Origin: Pseudomonadota bacterium
Lineage (GTDB): Bacteria > Pseudomonadota > Gammaproteobacteria > Burkholderiales > Ferrovaceae
Length of the DNA: 64,000 bases
Direction: 5' to 3'
Assembly: GCA_021811145.1 (NCBI GenBank)
Contig: JAJZPN010000002.1
Span: 1 to 64,000 of the forward strand
Shown here: positions 47,905 through 55,132 of the stretch, piece by piece
Position numbering within the stretch: position 1 is the first letter of the stretch
Layout of the letters: each line of letters opens with the position of its first letter
Notes under the pieces: model-generated
Told to the model about the DNA's origin: nothing
Database searches by the model: none
The model's input: the letters and a program-made list of their open reading frames with translations, nothing else
Translations under genes and position numbers: made by a program

Positions 47905-48486
47905 TTAGACTTCAAGTAATTTTAATACTTGATGAACAACGCCTGATACCTTTGCTTGCCCTTGACTGGTTTCACTTAAAATACGAATTCCCCACATAGA
48001 GACCATTAAAGTAGTGGCCAGTTCCTTAGGAGATTGTGTGGGTGGGATTTCTCCAAGAGCAATGGCTTCCATAATGGTTCTTTCGAAGAGACGCTCAACC
48101 TCACCTATATACTTTTCAACGGCCTCTTTCACTTTAACATCAAGCCTTGAGAGCTCGATAAGCGAATTGACTAGTAAACACCCATGAGGCGGAATAACAC
48201 TTTGCATCTCTTCAATAAGATGCTCAAAATAAGCCACTAAGGCTTTTTTAGGGGATTGTTGGGTCATAAATACTTCGGTATCTGCAATGAGTTGCTTACC
48301 ATAGCTGTCAATACACTCATAAAACAACTCATCTTTAGAGTTGAATGTGGCATATAAACTACCTGGCTGCAGTTTTGTCGCTTCGATGAGATCAGTCATA
48401 CGCGTGGCATAAAAACCCAGGTCCCAAAACGTCTTTGCAGCCTTATTGACTACATCTTGGCGCTCAAATTGTGCATGTCTACCCAT
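47905..48486 (-). CDS. TetR-family transcriptional regulator
   Basis: A TetR repressor (193 aa). The N-terminal helix-turn-helix has FERQDVVNKAAKTFW and TRMTDLIEATKLQPGSLYATFNSKDELFYE (ends shown). The ligand domain follows. ATG at 48486 gives the family-like MGRHAQFERQ and is preceded by GGTGGA; ATG at 48501 is also in frame. It heads the lipid-modification run and is divergent from a peroxiredoxin gene, so it may control one or both. The ligand is unknown. Confidence 0.9.
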   Translation of the reverse strand: MGRHAQFERQDVVNKAAKTFWDLGFYATRMTDLIEATKLQPGSLYATFNSKDELFYECIDSYGKQLIADTEVFMTQQSPKKALVAYFEHLIEEMQSVIPPHGCLLVNSLIELSRLDVKVKEAVEKYIGEVERLFERTIMEAIALGEIPPTQSPKELATTLMVSMWGIRILSETSQGQAKVSGVVHQVLKLLEV

Positions 48487-48795
48487 TTTTTTATCCACCA
48501 TTTAAAACACAATGCACAGTGTAATATTTTTTTATATTAATTAACATCCTCTCTACTTGGAGGGTTAATACTCTTTAATAGCAAAACACACTAGTAGCAC
48601 CGCACTAAGACCTAAGATCCAGAGTGTATTTACCTTTCTGGTATGAAAAACAAGACTGCGGGGAGAGAGAACACCACGTAGAGACTATTGACCGAAATGA
48701 CTTGACTAATAATTCACTCAGCCATAACCAATAAGTTGAACAAATTGGTAAATTCACTTATATTTGAATTTTCATTCAAATATAAAGGAGTGGCC
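48487..48795. other. Intergenic region between tetR and peroxiredoxin genes
   Basis: This 309-base gap must hold promoters for both neighbours. It contains direct repeats CACAATG and CACAGTG just upstream of tetR, an 11-bp dyad near the peroxiredoxin start (see separate entry), and a minus-strand open stretch at about 48571-48683. That stretch ends TLWILGLSAVLLVCFAIKEY before a stop, resembling a C-terminal membrane helix. It has no start codon, so it may be a leftover of a lost transporter gene. Nothing else recognisable was seen. Confidence 0.4.
48758..48785 (+). promoter_or_regulatory. Dyad overlapping the peroxiredoxin ribosome site
   Basis: A perfect 11-bp inverted repeat (TTATATTTGAA / TTCAAATATAA, 6-base gap) ends at 48785, inside AAAGGAG (48784-48790), the ribosome site of the next gene. 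It may be an operator for a repressor such as the adjacent TetR, or an RNA hairpin restraining translation. Position supports a regulatory role; the binder is not known. Confidence 0.55.
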
Positions 48796-49443
48796 ATGAG
48801 CAATCTAAAAGACGCATTAAATGAGTATAAAAATGCTGTTAAAGACAAAGTTCCTGCAGATGTATGGCAAAAAATGACAGCGGCCACTGAAGCCCTTCAT
48901 AAAGCAGATTTAGCAAAAAACGCATTAAAATCAGGCGCCTCTTTCCCTGATTTTACCCTCAACAACCAACATGGCGTGGCTAAACGTTTTTCTGATTACT
49001 TACAATCTGGTCCAGTTATTTTAAATATTTATCGCGGCGGCTGGTGCCCATACTGCAACCTTGAAATGAAAGCGTTTCATGATATTTTGCCGGAGATTAA
49101 AGCGCGTGGAGCACAGCTTATCGGTATGTCTCCAGAAACCCCCGATCATGCCAAGGATACCGCAGCAAAAGCGGGTATTGAGATTGATATTTTAAGCGAT
49201 GTTGGTAATAGCGTGAGCCGCCAATTGGGACTCGTATTCACACTGGCCGAGAACTTGAAACCCATATATCAACAGTTTGGTATTGATATTCCGGCTTTCA
49301 ATGGTGATAACTCATTTACCCTACCTTTACCAGCAACCTATCTCATTGATAAAACAGGGAAAATTTTATATCACTTCATTGATGTGGATTACACCTTAAG
49401 ACAAGAACCGCAAGAGTTATTGCCACTCATCCCCAGTCACTAA
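48796..49443 (+). CDS. AhpC/TSA-type peroxiredoxin-like protein
   Basis: A thioredoxin-fold peroxiredoxin (215 aa) with CxxC (RGGWCPYCNLEM, Cys84 and Cys87) where the peroxidatic cysteine lies. An N-terminal helical extension of about 45 residues precedes the fold. ATG at 48796 follows AAAGGAG. The ORF open from 48736 includes the dyad and is not expected to be translated. It is followed by a CIRCE element and rpoH, a stress context. Confidence 0.85.
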   Translation: MSNLKDALNEYKNAVKDKVPADVWQKMTAATEALHKADLAKNALKSGASFPDFTLNNQHGVAKRFSDYLQSGPVILNIYRGGWCPYCNLEMKAFHDILPEIKARGAQLIGMSPETPDHAKDTAAKAGIEIDILSDVGNSVSRQLGLVFTLAENLKPIYQQFGIDIPAFNGDNSFTLPLPATYLIDKTGKILYHFIDVDYTLRQEPQELLPLIPSH

Positions 49444-49473
49444 GTGTCCTGATTAGCGGAACCCTTCACTTAA

Positions 49474-49500
49474 TTAGCACTCTTATATTAAGAGTGCTAA
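49474..49500 (+). promoter_or_regulatory. CIRCE element upstream of rpoH
   Basis: TTAGCACTC (49474-49482), a 9-base spacer and GAGTGCTAA (49492-49500) match the CIRCE consensus exactly. CIRCE is the operator of the heat-shock repressor HrcA, usually before groESL or hrcA-dnaK. Here it lies 39 bases before the rpoH start. The arms extend to 12 bp with a 3-base core. The HrcA gene is not in the window. Confidence 0.93.
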
Positions 49501-49539
49501 AATAATCAATATGGTTTAAATTTGTGGAGGGTTTTATTG

Positions 49540-50403
49540 ATGAGTGAAGCTATGGTATTGCCCATCCCTGCCCTAAACTTAGCAGGCAGTCTTGAGCAAT
49601 ATATTCAGACTGTTTCTCGTTTTCCACTCTTATCTGCTGAAGAGGAGACAGAGTTAGGTCGTCGTTTACGCGACAATAATGACCTGAATGCTGCTCAACA
49701 GCTGATCCTATCTCATTTACGTTTAGTGGTCTCCATTGCCCGTCAATACAGCGGCTATGGCTTACCTCAAGCTGATTTGATACAAGAAGGCAACGTAGGC
49801 CTAATGAAAGCCGTACGACGTTTCGATCCAGAACGCGGCGTTAGATTGGTGTCTTTTGCCATACACTGGATTAAAGCCGAAATTCATGAATACGTATTAA
49901 AAAACTGGCGTTTGGTTAAAATCGCCACCACCAAAGCACAGCGTAAATTATTCTTTGGTTTAAGAAGTTTAAAGCCTGGTTTTGGTTCATTATCAGCGCA
50001 AGAAACCGCTGAGGTTGCCAAACAACTTGGGGTCCGTCCAGAAGATGTTAGTGAAATGGAAATGCGTCTTAGCGGGCAAGACATTTCCCTTGAACCCCAA
50101 GAAGACAGTGACGAACAATTTGCACCTATCGCGTATCTTGCTGATGACGCTCTTGAACCTGTTGAACAAATTAGCCAACGCGAACAAGATAGATTATCTG
50201 GCGCAGGGTTGAATGACGCCCTTGCAGCACTTGATGAACGTAGCCGTCGCATCATTACAGCTCGCTGGTTACAAGCAGAGGATAAAGAGGCTGCAACACT
50301 ACACGACCTAGCAGATGAGTTTGGTGTATCTGCAGAACGCATAAGACAAATTGAACAACGCGCTATGGCGAAACTAAAAAGTTCATTAACCGCTATTCAC
50401 TAA
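49540..50403 (+). CDS. rpoH: RNA polymerase sigma-32 factor RpoH
   Basis: The heat-shock sigma factor (287 aa). Region 2 has LILSHLRLVVSIARQYSGYGLPQADLIQEGNVGLMKAVRRFDP (ends shown), and the RpoH box is AQRKLFFGLRSLK. Region 4 has the helix-turn-helix LHDLADEFGVSAERIRQIE. I chose ATG at 49540, with GGAGGG 8 bases upstream; the in-frame TTG at 49522 lies upstream of that site. A perfect CIRCE operator precedes it, suggesting HrcA repression. Confidence 0.96.
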   Translation: MSEAMVLPIPALNLAGSLEQYIQTVSRFPLLSAEEETELGRRLRDNNDLNAAQQLILSHLRLVVSIARQYSGYGLPQADLIQEGNVGLMKAVRRFDPERGVRLVSFAIHWIKAEIHEYVLKNWRLVKIATTKAQRKLFFGLRSLKPGFGSLSAQETAEVAKQLGVRPEDVSEMEMRLSGQDISLEPQEDSDEQFAPIAYLADDALEPVEQISQREQDRLSGAGLNDALAALDERSRRIITARWLQAEDKEAATLHDLADEFGVSAERIRQIEQRAMAKLKSSLTAIH

Positions 50404-50404
50404 T

Positions 50405-50794
50405 ATGAGTCATTATATTTGTAGTATTGTTGATGCGCATGCAACCGTACATCTTGGTGTGCATGCGTTTGAAAAAACGGGTCCTCAAGATATATTAGTT
50501 AACGTTACGCTAACCATTCCTTTTTCAGTTATGCGTAAAATCAAGCATCTGGGAGACACTGTAGATTACGAGCCAATACGTGATTTCATCCAAAGTTGGT
50601 CAAAAAGAGAGCACGTAGAATTAATTGAACATTTACTTCATGATTTAGTTGATTTTTGTTTTTCAGACGCTCGTGTTGCTCACGTTGAGGCTTCGATTAA
50701 AAAGACCGCTGTGTTTAGTGAGGTAGAGGCCGTGGGAATTGGTATTAGTACCACAAGAAATGACTGGCAACAGCTACAAGGCGCTCGCGAATAA
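50405..50794 (+). CDS. folB: Dihydroneopterin aldolase FolB
   Basis: It cleaves dihydroneopterin in folate synthesis. This small octameric enzyme (129 aa) has the family sequences HLGVHAFEKTGPQDILVNV, DTVDYEPIRDFI and VELIEHLLHDLVDF. It starts 1 base after rpoH and may be cotranscribed with it. Its end faces zapD with 1 base between stops. Confidence 0.9.
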   Translation: MSHYICSIVDAHATVHLGVHAFEKTGPQDILVNVTLTIPFSVMRKIKHLGDTVDYEPIRDFIQSWSKREHVELIEHLLHDLVDFCFSDARVAHVEASIKKTAVFSEVEAVGIGISTTRNDWQQLQGARE

Positions 50795-50795
50795 G

Positions 50796-51551
50796 TTAGA
50801 AACTACAGGTGACTAGATTGAAAGGAATATCTTCACCATAGACATTACCTCTAGTAGTAACACCCAACTGTAGAAAACGAATATTCAACATATATTTGTT
50901 TGCACTAATCTCAGGGGTGCAGGCATAAGATGGATCCAGTTGTACTCGTAGCAGTTTTGCCTCAGCCCCCACTCGAGCTTGCTGAAATGAGCCCTTTACT
51001 GCAACAAGAGCCTGTGTTTTACCACTGTCTTTTAACAAGGACAGTTGCACCTGCATGGCGCGCCATGTGCTCTCCATCGGCTCAAGCCAAGCCAATAACT
51101 CCTGACGTCTTGATTGAGCATCTTGCATTAACCAATAATGATAAGGTGGCGCATCAAAATCACATAATCCACCAGGAATACTAGCGCGCTGTTTGACTGA
51201 CATTAGCCACTCATGATTACGCAAATGCTCGCCAAACTTACCCTTGGTTTGTTGGCAGTTTAATACGGCCAGCTCCAGCTCAGAAATAGTTTTCTCAAGG
51301 GGTTCTTGCTCAACTTTAGGATTATGACGAAGTGCTAATAGAACTTGTCTTTGCCTCTCAAGAGCCATGAGTAAATCGGACTTAATATCATCTCGAATAG
51401 TAATATCCAATATTTCAAACATGGTCATTAAAGCAGCATGGTGACTATGAGGACTATCCTGACCCACATAAAAGTGTAGACGATCAAATAGACTCGTCAG
51501 CTTAAGAAGCGTACGAATTTGAGCGTTTAGGGGATAATCGTAAGTAATCAC
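50796..51551 (-). CDS. zapD: Cell-division protein ZapD
   Basis: ZapD (YacF; 251 aa) bundles FtsZ filaments. Family features: ITYDYPLNAQIRTLLKLTSLFDRL at the N-terminus (ends kept short), ALERQRQVLLALR and VNVYGEDIPFNLVTCSF-like end. Its neighbour coaE is the usual partner gene. A FtsEX pair is also encoded in this window. No anomalies seen. Confidence 0.93.
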   Translation of the reverse strand: MITYDYPLNAQIRTLLKLTSLFDRLHFYVGQDSPHSHHAALMTMFEILDITIRDDIKSDLLMALERQRQVLLALRHNPKVEQEPLEKTISELELAVLNCQQTKGKFGEHLRNHEWLMSVKQRASIPGGLCDFDAPPYHYWLMQDAQSRRQELLAWLEPMESTWRAMQVQLSLLKDSGKTQALVAVKGSFQQARVGAEAKLLRVQLDPSYACTPEISANKYMLNIRFLQLGVTTRGNVYGEDIPFNLVTCSF

Positions 51552-51619
51552 AACTGTCTCATTATTAGTATTTGCTCAAGTTTCTCTTAAACTCAATCAA
51601 TTAGCAAGGTCTACTTGAA

Positions 51620-52234
51620 CTATTCTTGTGAATTAATAGCCATGTCCCGATAACGTTGATCCAATTGTTTAACTACTGGTTCAAGTAATGCAATAGAGCC
51701 TGAGTTATCAATAACATCATCGGCAACACGTAAGCGTGTTTTTCTGTCTGTTTGTGCTGCCATTATAGCCTGTACTGCCTCTCGCGTCATACCAGGTCGC
51801 TCACTTGCCCGTTTTACCTGTGCCGATTCATCACAATCCACAACCAATACACGCGAGATAATGGGACGATAGGTTCCCACCTCAATTAAAAGTGGCACCA
51901 CTAAAATAATATAAGGCTCTGTTGCTTGCTCAATTGCTTGACTCACCGACTCACGAATCCGGCCGTGCAAAATAGACTCTAATTTCTTTCTTGCAGGAGG
52001 ATGATTGAACACATAGTCCCTCATCGCTTGGCGATTAAGGCTACCGTCATCATTAATAAACTGCTCACCAAATTTTGCTTCTATTTCAGGCATGGCACCG
52101 CCATGTGGTCCAGTTAGTTGATGTGATATGGCATCAGTATCCACAACGCAGGCACCCAAGTTAGCAAACAATTGCGCTACGGTTGATTTACCTGAACCTA
52201 TTCCCCCAGTCATCCCTATAATAAAACGTTTCAT
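51620..52234 (-). CDS. coaE: Dephospho-CoA kinase
   Basis: The last step of CoA synthesis. A P-loop kinase (204 aa) with GMTGGIGSGKSTVAQLF, DTDAISHQLTGPHG and the lid RVLVVDCDES / RxxR regions. It lies 14 bases after pilD in the order pilD-coaE-zapD, a remnant of the common pilB-pilC-pilD-coaE-zapD order. Confidence 0.96.
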   Translation of the reverse strand: MKRFIIGMTGGIGSGKSTVAQLFANLGACVVDTDAISHQLTGPHGGAMPEIEAKFGEQFINDDGSLNRQAMRDYVFNHPPARKKLESILHGRIRESVSQAIEQATEPYIILVVPLLIEVGTYRPIISRVLVVDCDESAQVKRASERPGMTREAVQAIMAAQTDRKTRLRVADDVIDNSGSIALLEPVVKQLDQRYRDMAINSQE

Positions 52235-52248
52235 GGCCTCTCTCTCCC

Positions 52249-52905
52249 TTAGTGACCTTGTTTGAATAAAATAAGTAATCCTGCTAACACTAAAAACGGA
52301 CCAAATGGTACTGCCATTTTAAGTGTTTTTTGGCGCCACCACATCAACACCAGCCCGACAACGAGACCAGCACATGATGCAACCAATAAAACCAGAGGTA
52401 GCGCCTGCCAACCCAACCATGCTCCTAATGCTGCCAGTAATTTAAAGTCCCCATGCCCCATACCTTGGCGGCGTGTCAGTAAAAAATAAACATGTTTGAT
52501 CGACCATGGGAATAAGTATCCTAATAACGCTCCCCACAGAGCATCATGTAAAGAGACGCTACCTAAACCTAAGTCATGGACAATCAACCCTGCCCACATT
52601 AAGGGTAAGGTTATCAGATCTGGTAGTAACCACGTCTTGAGATCCATCAAGAACAATAAACATAAACTGCCAATCAACACCAATGTAAGCCATGCCCACA
52701 ACGTGTACCCTATAAAATAGAAATTGAGTAAACTCAGCATAGCGCAAGCCAACCCTACTAGCATGTCACTCATCAACGTTATAGTTAGCGGATTTTTTTG
52801 TGGCTCTAAGTTATGCGCGTAATAGTTAGCCAAACGATGAACACAAAGCCCCATAATGAAACCTATCATACCTATTACTATGGGCGAGTAGAGCGTCGTC
52901 ATCAT
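52249..52905 (-). CDS. pilD: Type IV prepilin peptidase PilD, short form
   Basis: An inner-membrane aspartyl protease of 218 aa with catalytic aspartates in FLMDLKTWLLPD (Asp88) and GMGHGDFKLL (Asp153). Most PilD proteins are 260-290 aa and have an N-terminal cytoplasmic domain with two CxxC pairs for N-methylation. Here that domain is absent: residues 1-45 are GLCVHRLANYYAHN and similar, with no CxxC pairs. It may cleave but not methylate prepilins. No pilB or pilC is adjacent. It starts 1 base from the CBS-domain gene's stop. Confidence 0.87.
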   Translation of the reverse strand: MMTTLYSPIVIGMIGFIMGLCVHRLANYYAHNLEPQKNPLTITLMSDMLVGLACAMLSLLNFYFIGYTLWAWLTLVLIGSLCLLFLMDLKTWLLPDLITLPLMWAGLIVHDLGLGSVSLHDALWGALLGYLFPWSIKHVYFLLTRRQGMGHGDFKLLAALGAWLGWQALPLVLLVASCAGLVVGLVLMWWRQKTLKMAVPFGPFLVLAGLLILFKQGH

Positions 52906-52906
52906 C

Positions 52907-54205
52907 TCAAGACTTGGTATCCTCTACCTGCTTTGTCACAAACTGAAGGGTTTGTAGGCGGACCATTTTCACCATACGATCTTGTGTTTGAATAATTTCC
53001 ACTGGATATCCGTCCACTTTTAATGCGGTACCCGGCTCAGGAATATCCTCAAGGGTTTCTAAGATTAGGCCATTTAATGTTCTTGGTCCGTCCAAATGAA
53101 AATGAGTATTTAACTTGCGGTTGAGATCACGCAATGAACAGGCTCCATCAACAAGGTATACGCCCTTCTCTTCTTCTGTAAAAAAGCTCCCTTGATAAGG
53201 TAGCTGGCTACTAAATTCACCCACAATCTCTTCTAGAATATCTTCAACTGATACCAAGCCTTGTAGCTCACCGTATTCATCAACAACCAACCCCATTTTA
53301 CGACGGTTTTCTTGAAAGTTATTTAACTGCGTAAACAAAGGTGTGTTTTCAGGGACAAAGTAAGGAGACTCTATAATCTCTTTTATCGCTTCCACCGTAA
53401 TAGGCTCATTATGAATTTGATTAAACAACTTACGAACATGGAGCACACCCAATACCTGATCAGGATCCCCATCATAAATCAATTGTAAGGTATGGTTGGA
53501 TGTAGATAACTGCTGCTCGATTAGTTCAAGCGGGGAGGACAAATCAATGCCTTCAATTTGACTACGAGGAATCATGACATCTTTGACCATCACGTCAGTT
53601 AAATTAAATAAATTCATTAAAATATGATGATGTTCTTGCGGAATAAAGCGACTACCTTCTAATACCATAACTCTTAACTCCTCTAGAGTTAAACTGGTAT
53701 GTAAGCTGCTTTTTTTAGGTTTAAGACCGGTGATATTTAATAACCCCTGAACAAATAAATTCACAAACCACACAATGGGATAGCACACACGAAGTAGTGG
53801 TACCAAGACATAGCTCACATGAAAAGCAATTTTTTCTGCGTAGGCTGCGCCAAGAATTTTAGGCGTAATTTCAGAAAAAATCAGAATGGCTAGGGTGACT
53901 AAAATTGTACCAATAGTGAGCGCCACTTCCCCCTTACCTAATAGACGCACAGTTAACACTGTGACAATGGCGGCTGAGGCGGCATTAATAAAATTATTAC
54001 CCAGCAACAATACGCCTAGTAAACGATCGGTATGCTCAAGAAGCTCTTGGGTTAATTTAGCACCTCTGTGTCCCTGTGCCACCCAATGCTTAAGACGAAA
54101 ACGATTAAGTGCCATCATACTGGTCTCAGCCATCGAGAAAAAACCAGACAACACCAGTAATACTGCTAAGACGCTAAGTAGCACCCCTATAGGGATATCA
54201 TCCAA
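52907..54205 (-). CDS. CNNM/CorC-type transporter with CBS domains
   Basis: A 432-aa membrane protein. An N-terminal DUF21/CNNM transmembrane domain (about residues 1-170, motif ETSMMALNRFRLKHW) is followed by a CBS pair (MKDVMIP-type VKDVMIPRSQIEGID and FVPENTPLFTQL, with VVDEYGELQGLVSVEDILEEIVGE), and a C-terminal CorC_HlyC domain. The family takes part in magnesium or cobalt efflux. Only the transport direction and ion remain uncertain. It occupies the position where pilC often stands. Confidence 0.9.
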   Translation of the reverse strand: MDDIPIGVLLSVLAVLLVLSGFFSMAETSMMALNRFRLKHWVAQGHRGAKLTQELLEHTDRLLGVLLLGNNFINAASAAIVTVLTVRLLGKGEVALTIGTILVTLAILIFSEITPKILGAAYAEKIAFHVSYVLVPLLRVCYPIVWFVNLFVQGLLNITGLKPKKSSLHTSLTLEELRVMVLEGSRFIPQEHHHILMNLFNLTDVMVKDVMIPRSQIEGIDLSSPLELIEQQLSTSNHTLQLIYDGDPDQVLGVLHVRKLFNQIHNEPITVEAIKEIIESPYFVPENTPLFTQLNNFQENRRKMGLVVDEYGELQGLVSVEDILEEIVGEFSSQLPYQGSFFTEEEKGVYLVDGACSLRDLNRKLNTHFHLDGPRTLNGLILETLEDIPEPGTALKVDGYPVEIIQTQDRMVKMVRLQTLQFVTKQVEDTKS

Positions 54206-54262
54206 GATTTAAAATTCACTAATAAAAACAATAGGTTAGTATCTAATAGAAGAAGGGTTCTG

Positions 54263-55090
54263 TCAAGAACGATGTAATAGAACCTCAAGGACGAATTTAC
54301 TGCCCACATAGGCTAGTACCAACATAATAAAGCCCGACTCAACAAACAAAGCGGCTTTTCTGCCGCGCCAGCCATATTGAATACGACCAATAAGTAAGGT
54401 GGCATAAATAATCCAAGATAGGATTGAGAAAACAATTTTGTGACTCATTACGAGCGGTTTACCAAAAATATCTTCTGAAAAAAACACGCCACTAATTAAG
54501 GTAACCGTTAAAAAGACAAAGCCTATCCAAAGCATTTGAAACAAAATAGCATCCATAGCAACCAGTGATGGCCAATGGGAAATACGCGCTAGTACCTTAC
54601 TGTGTATGCGCTTTTCTAACACACGAATGAATAAGGCGTGAATAGTAGCAATGCCAAACAAACTGTAAGCCATTAAGGAAACCATCACATGGACCTTAAA
54701 AGCGATCCCGGTATAGTTCACTGCTTTTTCTTGAGTAAAGATCAATGGCGCGAACACACCTGGTATAGCCAAGAAAAGAATAACGGGGCGCAGTAAACCC
54801 ATTTGATGACGAAAGCCAATTAACCAATACATAGCAACGGTTGTGGCTGCAAGAAGCGAGAGGCTTGGGCCAATCGAGAAATCAAGCTGATTGTTCATCA
54901 CAATCGTTTGATGAATCAAGCGAATATGCGTGAACCAAGCTACTAACAGAAATAGCCGTGTAGACCATTCACGACGCTGAGCTTGTTCAGGTTTTGCCTC
55001 TATCACATTAAAACTTAACCAATCTCTAATACCAATCATTAGATAGAGGAAAGCAGTGATAAAATAGAAACTGTATTCAGATGTAATCAT
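54263..55090 (-). CDS. CcsA/YpjD-like membrane protein
   Basis: A 275-aa protein with about eight hydrophobic helices of the cytochrome-c-assembly (CcsA/HemX) family, in the YpjD branch. It has the conserved histidines in VHVMVSLMAYSLFG and MSHKIVFSILSW, which would hold haem in CcsA proteins. It is divergent from ffh, and the ypjD-ffh pair is common in proteobacteria. Its function there is unknown. Confidence 0.87.
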   Translation of the reverse strand: MITSEYSFYFITAFLYLMIGIRDWLSFNVIEAKPEQAQRREWSTRLFLLVAWFTHIRLIHQTIVMNNQLDFSIGPSLSLLAATTVAMYWLIGFRHQMGLLRPVILFLAIPGVFAPLIFTQEKAVNYTGIAFKVHVMVSLMAYSLFGIATIHALFIRVLEKRIHSKVLARISHWPSLVAMDAILFQMLWIGFVFLTVTLISGVFFSEDIFGKPLVMSHKIVFSILSWIIYATLLIGRIQYGWRGRKAALFVESGFIMLVLAYVGSKFVLEVLLHRS

Positions 55091-55132
55091 ACTATTAGTT
55101 TACCATTATCAGCCTCAAGGATTGTTGAGATT

